The position numbers and the translations under genes were made by a program. The notes beneath the pieces were generated by a model that searched no databases, was not told where the DNA came from, and saw only the letters and a list, made by a program, of their open reading frames with translations. Source: Marinibactrum halimedae (GTDB lineage Bacteria > Pseudomonadota > Gammaproteobacteria > Pseudomonadales > Cellvibrionaceae). Taken from it: a stretch of 64,000 nucleotides of DNA. The stretch is taken from positions 53,455-117,454 of the forward strand of contig NZ_JAJQVM010000014.1 in NCBI RefSeq assembly GCF_021234875.1, read 5' to 3'. Positions 37,026-45,977 of the stretch are shown one piece after another. Position 1 is the first letter of the stretch, and each line of letters starts with the position of its first letter.

Positions 37026-38789
37026 TTATCCGTCATTTTCCATACGTGGCGCCACTCGCATCACTTCTTCCAAGGTTGTTAGCCCTGCGGCAATTTTTTG
37101 GGCGCCAGACAAACGCAGTGTACGCATACCCGCGCGCATTGCGGCATGACGTAATTGAGTAACATCGCATTGCGCATGAATGTGTTTTTCGAGGGATTCA
37201 TTAATGGGCAAAATCTCGTAAATCCCTTGTCGGCCACGATAACCCGTGTTTCGACAACTCAAACAACCCACTGGTTGGTAGATTTGTCTCGGTGGCGGCG
37301 CTTTCCAAGGCCTTACCAACTCTTGCCAATCGGACTCAGATATCTGAGCGGGTTCTTTGCAATCTGGACAGAGTGTTCGCACCAACCGCTGGGCCATAAT
37401 ACCCAGAACGGTGTTTTTAATTAAAAAGCTAGGGATGCCGAGATCCAATAGTCGACTGACCGCACTGGGCGCATCATTGGTATGCAATGTGGATAACACC
37501 AAATGCCCCGTTAAAGCCGCTTGCACCGCCATTTGCGCCGTTTCCAAATCTCGAATTTCCCCCACCATGATGATGTCTGGGTCTTGTCGTAATAATGTGC
37601 GCACCCCCGCTGCAAAGTCCAATTCGATTTGAGGGTTTACTTGAGTTTGGTTGAATGTCTCTTCCACCATCTCGATAGGGTCTTCAATGGTACTGACGTT
37701 TACTTCAGGGGTGGCGAGTTGTTTGAGCGTGGAATATAAAGTGGTGGTTTTACCAGAACCCGTCGGACCTGTGACCAAGACAATGCCATGGGGCTTGCTC
37801 ATCATCCCAGACCACAAACTGTAATCATCGCCGGTCAGTCCCAAATCCTGAAAACTGCGAAGGAGCACTTCCGGGTCGAAGATTCGCATGACCAATTTCT
37901 CACCAAAAGCGGTCGGTAATGTTGACAATCGTAATTCCACTTCGCCTTCATCACCCCGGCGAGTTTTAATGCGTCCGTCTTGGGGCTTACGTTTTTCCGC
38001 TACGTTCATACGCGATAGTACTTTTAAACGGCTGACCACAGCCGTCGTAATGGCCGCAGGCATTTCATAAACCTGATGCAAAATGCCGTCAATTCGAAAT
38101 CGAATTTTGCCAATCTCTCGCCGTGGCTCAATGTGAATATCACTGGCACGCTGAGCAAACGCATACTGCAATAACCAATCAACAATATTCACAATATGCT
38201 GATCATTCGCTTCCGGGTCTTTTAGATTGCCCAACTCCAATAGCTGTTCAAAATTGGTGACTGAGGACGACGGCCCAGCCATACCACTGGCCCCGGAAAT
38301 GGAAGAACTTAAACTGTAAAACTCCACCAAATAGCGCGCCACATCAGTGGGGCTTGCCACCACTCGCTCCACACGCTTACGTGAAACATGCTCCACCTGG
38401 GGAACCCAATCCGTCACAAACGGTTGCGTTGTTGCAATCACGACATCTTCGGGTTTTACCTCAACGCATAAAATGTTATGACGCTTGGCAAATGCATAAG
38501 ACATCACCTCGGTCACATTCGCTACGTCAATCTTAAGCGGGTCAATCGTCACCAAAGGCAAACCGGATTTTTTGGATAACCACTCAGCCAAAACATCATC
38601 ACTCAATTTGCGCCCGGGGGTAGAAGGGTTGTCCAAACTCTGAGAGGCAATAAAGGCCAGAGGATGCATCAGCGCCTGATCTCGACTACGAGGGCTTCCC
38701 GCTAGAAGGTTGGCGTCACCTCTCCCTAACAAACCGTCTTTGACCAACTCATCCAAGCAAGTGCGCAACTCTAAAATTCTATCCGCCAT
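37026..38789 (-). CDS. GspE/PulE/PilB-family secretion ATPase (orphan)
   Basis: 587 residues. An N-terminal MshEN/T2SSE_N-like region (residues about 50-155) precedes the ATPase core: Walker A GPTGSGKTTTLY, the Asp box TIEDPIE, Walker B DPDIIMVGEIRD and the His box HLVLSTLHTND. A zinc-binding tetracysteine LCPDC...GCLSC lies near residues 490-530, as in GspE and PilB. These cytoplasmic hexamers drive type II secretion or type IV pilus assembly. No pilin, platform (GspF/PilC) or secretin gene is in the window, so its machine cannot be named. Confidence 0.9.
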   Translation of the reverse strand: MADRILELRTCLDELVKDGLLGRGDANLLAGSPRSRDQALMHPLAFIASQSLDNPSTPGRKLSDDVLAEWLSKKSGLPLVTIDPLKIDVANVTEVMSYAFAKRHNILCVEVKPEDVVIATTQPFVTDWVPQVEHVSRKRVERVVASPTDVARYLVEFYSLSSSISGASGMAGPSSSVTNFEQLLELGNLKDPEANDQHIVNIVDWLLQYAFAQRASDIHIEPRREIGKIRFRIDGILHQVYEMPAAITTAVVSRLKVLSRMNVAEKRKPQDGRIKTRRGDEGEVELRLSTLPTAFGEKLVMRIFDPEVLLRSFQDLGLTGDDYSLWSGMMSKPHGIVLVTGPTGSGKTTTLYSTLKQLATPEVNVSTIEDPIEMVEETFNQTQVNPQIELDFAAGVRTLLRQDPDIIMVGEIRDLETAQMAVQAALTGHLVLSTLHTNDAPSAVSRLLDLGIPSFLIKNTVLGIMAQRLVRTLCPDCKEPAQISESDWQELVRPWKAPPPRQIYQPVGCLSCRNTGYRGRQGIYEILPINESLEKHIHAQCDVTQLRHAAMRAGMRTLRLSGAQKIAAGLTTLEEVMRVAPRMENDG

Positions 38790-39195
38790 GACTCTCTCTT
38801 TTGGTTTATATCCGTGTTATCAACACATTTGTAAGGGCTGGTTTAGAAGTCCGGTTATAGCACTGCTGCTGTTTAATTTCATCTTAGGCCCCAATTTCAC
38901 TCTTTGGCCGGATAGCCCACAGAAAACTTTAATAACACTGTGGATAAGTTAATAGAAGTCAGAAGTTGACGGGGTTTGCGACACAGAGCGGCATTTAATC
39001 AACTGACCAGTAGCGATTAACTTTCGCCCACAACGAGCAAAAAAGAGGTATTTCGTAACAAGAAAAGCGCTTGAAGTATCGACAGATTATCTCATTATCA
39101 GGACTATCCCCCTACCTCCCATTGCATTTACTCTAAGGAACCCTGCCACTTAAACCATAAAGCAACTCAAAAACAAACATTCAATGAGGGTCTTC
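38790..39195. other. Divergent spacer between the secretion ATPase and a DUF885 gene
   Basis: About 400 bp with the divergent promoters. It contains one perfect DnaA-box word, TGTGGATAA (38939-38947), which alone means little. No further gene is seen. Confidence 0.6.
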
Positions 39196-40971
39196 ATGTT
39201 ATTCCGATATTTTCATCACACCACCATCGCAGCCATCACATTGCTATTGAGTTCAATAGTCGCAAGTACTCATAGCCTGGCTGATGACAATGCCAAATTT
39301 GAATCACTCTTGGCCGATAGTTGGGAGCATTATCTTAAACACCACCCGATAGAAGCGACCGATATTGGAGATCATCGTTACGATGACCGGTTAGCTCCAG
39401 CCTCGTTAAAAGATCACCAAAAGAAGACCGAAACCTATCAAGCGTTTTTGTCTCGCCTAAACGACATTAACGTTGCTTCATTGAGTGAAGCGCATCAACT
39501 CAATTACGCGCTGTTTCGCACTGAAATTGAACAAGCGATGGAAGCCAATGAACACCATAGCTACCTTTTTAATGTCAATAACCGCTGGGGATGGCACAGT
39601 TATTTCACACAACTGCCAACACGGTTAACATTGAACTCTGTGGAGGATTATGAAAATTACATTCAACGTTTGATCGATTATCGCCGGTATAATCATGAAA
39701 ATATGGAGGTAATGCGCGAAGCCATAAAGAAAGGGTACACCCATGCTTGTGACTCCATGAAAGGCTTTGAAGAGAGCATTCAAGCACACATCGTTAAAGA
39801 AACGACCGATAGTATTTTTTATTCTCCCTTTAAGAATCTGCCTGCCAACCTTTCGGTAAAAAAACAGAAAAGACTCAGAAAAAAAGCCATCATGGCTATT
39901 GAACAAAATGTCATTCCCGCCTTTGAAGAATTTTACGCACTGTATACCAACGACTACGCGCCTAAATGCCAAACCAAACCAGGTGCTTTACACTGGCCAA
40001 ATGGAAAGGCGTATTACGAGCACCGTGTTCGTCAATACACCACCACCAGTATGACCCCAGAGGAAGTGCACCAACTGGGTTTATCAGAGGTTAAGCGAAT
40101 TCTCGGCGAAATGCAGACCGTTATGGAAGAAGCGGAGTTTGAAGGTTCGTTGCAAGAATTCATTCATTTCTTACGCACCGATTCGCAGTTCTACCCTAAA
40201 ACACCAGAAGAACTGGTCAATTACGTCAGTGCCATCGCCAAAAAAATGGATGGCCAACTTCCAAAATTATTTGGCCACTTACCACGTCAGCCTTATGGTA
40301 TTAAAGAAGTGCCTGCCGATATCGCACCCAAAACCACCGCCGCCTATTATTCTAGTGGCGCGCCAGATGGTAGCCGCGCTGGATTTTATTTTATTAATAC
40401 CTCGTCCCTAAACTCACGCCCACTTTACACAATGGAGGCACTGACGCTACACGAGGCCGTCCCCGGTCACCATTTGCAAATTGCATTAAAAGCCGAAACC
40501 GACCTACCTAATTTCCGCCGCTATGGAGGTTACACCGTCTTTATTGAAGGCTGGGCATTGTATTCTGAGCGGTTAGGATTAGAGACAGGTTTTTACCAAG
40601 ATCCGTACAGCAATTTTGGACGACTGAGTTATGAAATGTGGCGCGCGCTTCGCCTAGTGGTGGATACAGGAATTCACTATTTAGGCTGGAGTCGTCAGCA
40701 AGCCATTGATTTTATGGCCGAAAACTCCGCATTAAGCATGCACAATATTACCGCCGAGGTTGATCGCTACATTACTTGGCCCGGTCAAGCACTCGCCTAC
40801 AAAATTGGCGAATTAAAAATTCGTGAACTTCGCCAACGTGCTGAAAAGAAACTCGGACAAAAATTCGACCTTCGCTCCTTTCATGATGAACTTTTACGCC
40901 ATGGGGCTGTGCCCATTTCCGCTTTAGAGGACATTATGGACTCATGGATAACAGCACAAAAAAATCACTAA
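39196..40971 (+). CDS. DUF885 family secreted metallopeptidase-like protein
   Basis: 591 residues from the ATG at 39196 (GAGGG five bases upstream; an ATG at 39184 overlaps that ribosome site). The signal peptide is FHHTTIAAITLLLSSIVAST...LA. The body is mostly helical, with the zinc-peptidase signature HEAVPGHH (about residues 415-422), the downstream Glu in FIEGWALYSERLG, and DxxRYITWPGQALAYKIG near the end, all typical of DUF885. Such proteins are predicted metallopeptidases of the periplasm. A lipoprotein paralogue lies at 55688-57601. Confidence 0.9.
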   Translation: MLFRYFHHTTIAAITLLLSSIVASTHSLADDNAKFESLLADSWEHYLKHHPIEATDIGDHRYDDRLAPASLKDHQKKTETYQAFLSRLNDINVASLSEAHQLNYALFRTEIEQAMEANEHHSYLFNVNNRWGWHSYFTQLPTRLTLNSVEDYENYIQRLIDYRRYNHENMEVMREAIKKGYTHACDSMKGFEESIQAHIVKETTDSIFYSPFKNLPANLSVKKQKRLRKKAIMAIEQNVIPAFEEFYALYTNDYAPKCQTKPGALHWPNGKAYYEHRVRQYTTTSMTPEEVHQLGLSEVKRILGEMQTVMEEAEFEGSLQEFIHFLRTDSQFYPKTPEELVNYVSAIAKKMDGQLPKLFGHLPRQPYGIKEVPADIAPKTTAAYYSSGAPDGSRAGFYFINTSSLNSRPLYTMEALTLHEAVPGHHLQIALKAETDLPNFRRYGGYTVFIEGWALYSERLGLETGFYQDPYSNFGRLSYEMWRALRLVVDTGIHYLGWSRQQAIDFMAENSALSMHNITAEVDRYITWPGQALAYKIGELKIRELRQRAEKKLGQKFDLRSFHDELLRHGAVPISALEDIMDSWITAQKNH

Positions 40972-41186
40972 AAAAATAACGAATCACGACAAATAACGCG
41001 CAAAATCAATGCGCGTTATTTCAACCCTCAAAACCACCAAAAAATATCACTCATTACAAACTTTCCCCGAATCACTTTGCCATTTTCTATTTTTAGGAAA
41101 AGAATTATCTCTAAATGTAAAAATAAATTTGTATGAAATTTCTTTTTACACTCTCTCTTTGTGACTTTCCTTTTAACGAACATTCA

Positions 41187-41834
41187 TTAAGACTGCGTTT
41201 CTTGCAACTGCTGAACAAAGGTATAACACACAATGGCACAAGCGGTCGCCAAATTCATAGACGAGTTAACTCCCTGCATAGGAATGTGAACGACAGTATC
41301 GGATAATGACAATAGAGATGGATTCACGCCATAATTTTCACTCCCAACAACCAAGCATATTCGCTCCTCACAAGAAATACAGAACTCATTTAATGGCGTA
41401 CTGTTGTTCGTTAATTCCAAACTCACAATACGATACCCTTTCTTTTGCAGCATTTTTAAAATAGGTTCTGGCTCTTCTACCACTTCATAGGCTACGTATT
41501 TTTCGGTCGAACGTGCTGTTTTCCGTAATTTATTATCGGGAGGAACAGCGGTGTCGCCAGTTAACCATAATTGTTCAATGCCTAATGCATCTGCCAACCG
41601 AAATAAGCTGCCAACATTCGCCGGTACACGAATATCATGAACCAATAGGCAAAGCGGGAATCGTTTCCCTCCAGGTTGATGTTGCCCATGATCTAACTGC
41701 TTATGGTCTGACCGCTGACCTTCCAGTTGTGTACACTCTTGGCCTTGGATTGAAATATCTGGCGGAGAAAGTGGCGAATGATGCTCTACAGAAGCAACGG
41801 ATATTTTTGGATTTTTATTCTGATGCGATGACAT
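41187..41834 (-). CDS. SpoU/TrmH-family RNA methyltransferase
   Basis: 215 residues from an ATG at 41834 with GAGG upstream; upstream in-frame sequence to 41963 has no family similarity. A polar N-terminal 60 residues precede the SPOUT knot fold: motif 1 VPANVGSLFRLADALG, motif 2 CLVVGSENYGV and motif 3 IPMQGVNSSMNLATACAI. Family members 2'-O-methylate ribose in tRNA or rRNA; the target cannot be told from sequence alone. It is convergent with the DUF885 gene and divergent from the DJ-1/PfpI gene. Confidence 0.87.
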   Translation of the reverse strand: MSSHQNKNPKISVASVEHHSPLSPPDISIQGQECTQLEGQRSDHKQLDHGQHQPGGKRFPLCLLVHDIRVPANVGSLFRLADALGIEQLWLTGDTAVPPDNKLRKTARSTEKYVAYEVVEEPEPILKMLQKKGYRIVSLELTNNSTPLNEFCISCEERICLVVGSENYGVNPSLLSLSDTVVHIPMQGVNSSMNLATACAIVCYTFVQQLQETQS

Positions 41835-42058
41835 ACTACTGACCTCTTCAAATACTACGCCAGTATACCCACCCCGATACGAAATAGAGCAACAGCACAG
41901 CGTGTATTGAGATAGGTACGGTATAAAGTTGCCTTTTGACGCCAATATCGATAGAAACACCAACTAAGATAAGCATTGAACATCCCTGTTACCCCATGCC
42001 CTTCGATTGTTTGGGGAAAAGAAGAGGTTCAAACATTATCAATGAAAAGGATTGCTCT

Positions 42059-42796
42059 ATGCCCACTTCCATAGGCCCAAATGATGTATCGAGTACCTCA
42101 AGGTACCTTGTTCCGGTCATTACCGTGGGTATTTACGTTTACCCTCAAGTGGAAGTCTTAGATTTTGCGGGGCCATTCGAAGTATTCACAACCGCAAACC
42201 GTGTGAACCCTGCCCTCACCGGGAAGACTCATCCATCGCTCCAAATCCCCCTTTCAGCCCAGGATGTGGACACCTCTCATCGCATTTCCTCTTCACCCCT
42301 CCCCCGATTTAATGTCCACCTCATTGGTCAGCACCCCCACACCATTCATGCTCGTGGCGGACTGGCCATCACACCCTCTTACGATATTCATAATCACCCC
42401 AAACTGGACATACTCCTCATTTCCGGTGGGCATCATGATCCTGAGATGAACAATGTTGAAGTGATTGAATGGATCAAACACATCTCATCAGATTGCCAAC
42501 TCATTGCCTCCGTTTGCACTGGAGCTTTCTTACTGGCGCAAGCGAATGTAATTCAATCCCAACAAGTGACAACACATTGGGATGATATTGCTGAGCTTGC
42601 CGAAAGGTTTCCGATGCTAAAAGTTAATTCAGACGTGCGCTGGGTTTCAGACAGTACCCATTCAGGACAAACAGTGATGACTTCCGCAGGAATTTCAGCC
42701 GGTATTGATATGGCCCTTGAGATTGTTACTAAATTCACTAATTTAGCGCTGGCACAAAGAACCGCCAAACAAATGGATTACCATTGGCTCAGATGA
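42059..42796 (+). CDS. DJ-1/PfpI family protein
   Basis: 245 residues from an ATG at 42059 with AAGGA upstream. A single class I amidotransferase-like domain is seen: VGIYVYPQVEVLDFAGPFEVF, DILLISGGHHDPEM, the nucleophile elbow ASVCTGAFLLAQA and TSAGISAGIDMALEIV. This is the N-terminal half of GlxA-type AraC regulators, but the C-terminal AraC HTH is missing and the protein ends normally, so it is the stand-alone form (isonitrile hydratase-like or putative deglycase). Function is not assignable. It borders a 1.2-kb empty region. Confidence 0.85.
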   Translation: MPTSIGPNDVSSTSRYLVPVITVGIYVYPQVEVLDFAGPFEVFTTANRVNPALTGKTHPSLQIPLSAQDVDTSHRISSSPLPRFNVHLIGQHPHTIHARGGLAITPSYDIHNHPKLDILLISGGHHDPEMNNVEVIEWIKHISSDCQLIASVCTGAFLLAQANVIQSQQVTTHWDDIAELAERFPMLKVNSDVRWVSDSTHSGQTVMTSAGISAGIDMALEIVTKFTNLALAQRTAKQMDYHWLR

Positions 42797-44033
42797 GTAA
42801 AACATGAAGATAATAAAGAAATTATCACAAGTCCGAATTAGCTACAGACAATCATAAAAACAATGGGATAACATTCATAAGGTGAAAGCGAATTTACTTC
42901 ATCACACTGCACCTGTGAACGCTTGATCAAATTAATTAATCATATAAATAAAATGTTCAACAGGGTGAAAAAACGAGTTACCAAAGCATTATTAATTTAC
43001 GACAAAGTGACATTTTTTCGTTAAAGACTAATAATTTCGCTAGAGATAATAGCTGCATGTTCTGCACAATACGATTATTACGCTTTATTTTCGTATTAAA
43101 TCGCTCAAATCTCACCCAAATGAAATATCACTGATAATAAATGTTGCTCAGGGGGTTGTCAGAACATTACATTGGCGCATAATTAAGTCTCGCATAGGTG
43201 GAGGGTGTATTTATTCCGAAAGCGGGAGATAATAATAAATATTGAGCGGTTTACTTATAAGTGAGAAGTCTTGTGAGTAATAGGAAGGTCAGGATACCTA
43301 AGTCATGAATTAACTACACTTTCGCATAATACCCCTTAAATGCAGTTTATGAGGATAAAGACGGTCACCTTAGCATTAAGAGTCATTTAAGAAGTAGTTA
43401 CATGAAATGTTTACCATGAAAGAGTTAACGCTTTTTTGTAAAGGTTTGCAAAGCTTCAGATAAACTATCGATATATAAAACGTAACGGTTAGTAACAGTT
43501 CGGTTACAGAACAATACGTCGAAATAATTACTACAAACAAATCTTCGACGGAATGCGCAAAGCGCAACACTATAAAAATATAAAGTCTATGGTATGTAGG
43601 GTGGCAAAATATCAAATCATGAATAAGATCATATATACGGCGACATAACGCATAACCTCATCGTTAATCATATAAATTATATCACATCTTGCTCAATATA
43701 AGCAGTGGTATTTAAAACGATGATGCAGAGTACTGAATTATGATGGCAAAGCTCTAGGAAAACTTCCTATCTTTCGATAACCATTACTTATTCAAACTTT
43801 GTATTTAAAAGTCTCTTATTTATAGGTGCGTGTTGCTCGATCAACTACATACTTTTACTCTACGCATAATTTGGCGCTGTTGCTCAGGCATACTATTAGG
43901 CTGAAACTACAAAGTATTTTTATACATGTTCACTATTGCACTCGAATTAATGCATAAATTTTAAATACATATATGGCGAATGCCGTCACACTAAATAGCC
44001 GCCACTCAAACTTAGTAGAGAGAATAAAATTTC
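42797..44033. other. 1.2-kb AT-rich region without recognisable gene
   Basis: Low GC compared with its neighbours, with many TATA/TTAA words and no ORF with protein-like composition on either strand. It may hold the GntR promoter, an unseen small RNA or decayed DNA. I saw no strong hairpin followed by a T run. Confidence 0.6.
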
Positions 44034-44861
44034 ATGGCAGATTCAAGTCGAAGTCTCACTCAGACTATTGTTCAAGATCTCGGTCAAGCCATTATCGCGG
44101 GTGTATACACACCAGAGAATCCCTTCCCTATTGAAGCAGAACTGTGCAAGCAATTTAATGTGAGCCGCTCAGTACTGCGCGAAGCGGTTAAAATGCTCAC
44201 CTCGAAAGGATTACTCAGCGCACGGCCACGCCAAGGTACATGGGTTCAACCAGAAAAGAATTGGAATTTACTGGATTCAAATGTTCTTAACTGGATGGTA
44301 AGCCACAAACCCAGTATCGACCTTTTAATTGAATTTACAGAGACTCGTTTAGCCATTGAGCCAAAAGCGGCATATTTTGCGGCAACACGAGCAACTCCGA
44401 TCAGAATCGACAAGATTAGTCAGTCCATTTCTCGTATGAAATTAGCCTCTTGTGGCGAAAGAGATCCCTTCCAAAGTGATTTTGAATTCCATGTTGCAGT
44501 GTTGGAATCCAGTGAAAACCGCTTCTTCTGCCAACTCAAAGAACTTATCGCAGCAGCATTAAAATTACACATCCGTTTCCAAAATGCCCTCGGCGATTCA
44601 TTACCGCTTGATTTTGAATACCATGAGAAAGTGACTCAGGGTATTCTCAACCGAGACCCAGATACTGCAGAAAAGGCAATGCGAGACCTACTGATGCACG
44701 TCTTAACTCGCATCCAAACCATTCATCAATCTGAAAGCATTGCCACTGCAGAAACGATCACACGTGCCTCTGAAAAAGATTTAACCGTTGATATCAACAC
44801 CAACGACAGCAGTGAAGAAACCTTAAATGCCTCAAAAATAGAACAGCACACTGCACTCTAG
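44034..44861 (+). CDS. FadR/GntR-family transcriptional regulator (FCD domain)
   Basis: 275 residues. The N-terminal winged HTH has LTQTIVQDLGQAIIAGVY, LPIEAELCKQF-like spacing (NPFPIEAELCKQFNVSR) and SVLREAVKMLTSKGLL. An all-helical FCD ligand domain follows, with metal-binding positions in DFEFHVAV (about residue 164) and the late YHEKV. The last 40 residues are polar and not conserved. Relatives respond to sugar acids such as galactonate or gluconate. No sugar operon is adjacent, so its target is unknown. A terminator follows. Confidence 0.9.
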   Translation: MADSSRSLTQTIVQDLGQAIIAGVYTPENPFPIEAELCKQFNVSRSVLREAVKMLTSKGLLSARPRQGTWVQPEKNWNLLDSNVLNWMVSHKPSIDLLIEFTETRLAIEPKAAYFAATRATPIRIDKISQSISRMKLASCGERDPFQSDFEFHVAVLESSENRFFCQLKELIAAALKLHIRFQNALGDSLPLDFEYHEKVTQGILNRDPDTAEKAMRDLLMHVLTRIQTIHQSESIATAETITRASEKDLTVDINTNDSSEETLNASKIEQHTAL

Positions 44862-44917
44862 TCTTTAAGAATCGTTAACGATACGGTTCGAGGTAGCAAT
44901 ACCGAGCACAGTTGAAC

Positions 44918-44947
44918 AAAGAGGCTCCGAACTTAGAGCCTCTTTTT
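44918..44947 (+). terminator. Rho-independent terminator after the GntR gene
   Basis: AAAGAGGCTC / GAGCCTCTTT with an eight-base loop and T5. Confidence 0.88.
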
Positions 44948-45096
44948 GTTGAAATAGCTTATTGCGACAGAAATAAATCCAACAATAAAGTCTCAAAGAA
45001 GAAAACTTTGCTTGTGTATAGGGCAGCACACAAGAAAATGGGAAAGCTTAGAGCTGAAAGCAAACGAGTAAACGACGCCATATGTGAGGGTGTAAA

Positions 45097-45591
45097 CTAC
45101 TCATTTATGGGTAACTCAGTTGTATTCACAACACTGCGCATCACAAAACTGGATTGAACACCAAATACACCATCAAGACGAGTCAACTTTCCAAGCAAAA
45201 ACTGTTGGTAGGTATCCATGTCTTCAACAATGACTTTTAAAATATAGTCTGCCGAAGACCCTGTAATTTGAAAGCACTCCTGTACTTCCGGAAACGTCTT
45301 CACCGAAGATTCGAAGTTTTCAAAGCGCTCTGGCGTATGGCGATCCATACTGATATGAATAAGTGCTGTTAGTTTAAGCCCCAATGTTTTGGCATTCAGT
45401 AAAGTCACCGTTTTACCGACGATGCCTGCATCCATGAGCGCTTTTACACGACGTGAGCACGGTGAAGGGGATAGCCCAATCTTTTCTGCCAACTCCAGAT
45501 TCGAAATGGCCCCATTTTTTTGCAATTCCGTAAGAATGCGTCGATCCATCCTGTCTAGCTTCACAAACCCATTGCTCTCTTGCTTTTGCAC
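45097..45591 (-). CDS. Lrp/AsnC-family transcriptional regulator
   Basis: 164 residues. The N-terminal HTH reads LDRMDRRILTELQKNG...SNLELAEKIGLSPSPCSRRVKALMDAGIV (in two blocks). A RAM/AsnC ligand domain follows with VQECFQITGSSADYILKV and DGVFGVQSSFVM. It closely resembles Lrp-type regulators of amino acid metabolism. It is divergent from leuA with a 386-bp spacer, which suggests that it controls leuA, itself, or both. Confidence 0.92.
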   Translation of the reverse strand: MQKQESNGFVKLDRMDRRILTELQKNGAISNLELAEKIGLSPSPCSRRVKALMDAGIVGKTVTLLNAKTLGLKLTALIHISMDRHTPERFENFESSVKTFPEVQECFQITGSSADYILKVIVEDMDTYQQFLLGKLTRLDGVFGVQSSFVMRSVVNTTELPINE

Positions 45592-45977
45592 GTCACCTTC
45601 CTCCGCTTATTCTTACCAAATCAATGCAAACACACCATTCAGCCCATAAAACCCAAGAAGGAGTAATCGCTCCATAACGACAAAAAGAGCAAACATTCAC
45701 CCCAAATAAGCCAAAAATTCATACCTAATTGCTAACATAAACGTAAAAATAGGTGAATTTAGCACCCATCACTCTTTCGACACAAGTACAATTTATGCAC
45801 TCACTTAGCCTATGCCCTTTACTGCTTTTACCCTAAGCGATATTGACAAAGAACCCACAAGGCTCCTTTGTTTCAAGGATTCACAAGAGACTTGATACAG
45901 GCATAGTGATACTGAAGCCTCACCCTCTAACTATCACACCTCATCTAGAGCGGATTTTTGCTCTATAGGTTATTGCT
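45592..45977. promoter_or_regulatory. Divergent lrp-leuA control region
   Basis: 386 bp of AT-rich DNA holding both promoters. A hairpin TAGAGC / GCTCTA (45946-45965) lies directly before the leuA Shine-Dalgarno AGG (45967-45969). I found no run of Leu codons that would make a classical leu leader. Confidence 0.55.

Noticed and set aside
38939..38947. Perfect DnaA-box word TGTGGATAA, considered as part of a replication origin
   Set aside because: It is a single box (one weak variant nearby), without an AT-rich unwinding array, and without dnaA, dnaN, gidA or other origin neighbours.
43376..43615. 79-codon minus-strand frame in the empty AT-rich region
   Set aside because: Hydrophobic, biased composition expected of random AT-rich DNA, with no ribosome binding site.
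44912..45157. 81-codon plus-strand frame after the GntR gene
   Set aside because: It starts in the terminator hairpin, overlaps the 3' end of the lrp gene on the other strand and has no ribosome binding site.
45840..45925. Possible leucine leader peptide upstream of leuA
   Set aside because: The small frame starting near 45812 has only scattered Leu codons and no terminator/antiterminator pair follows.
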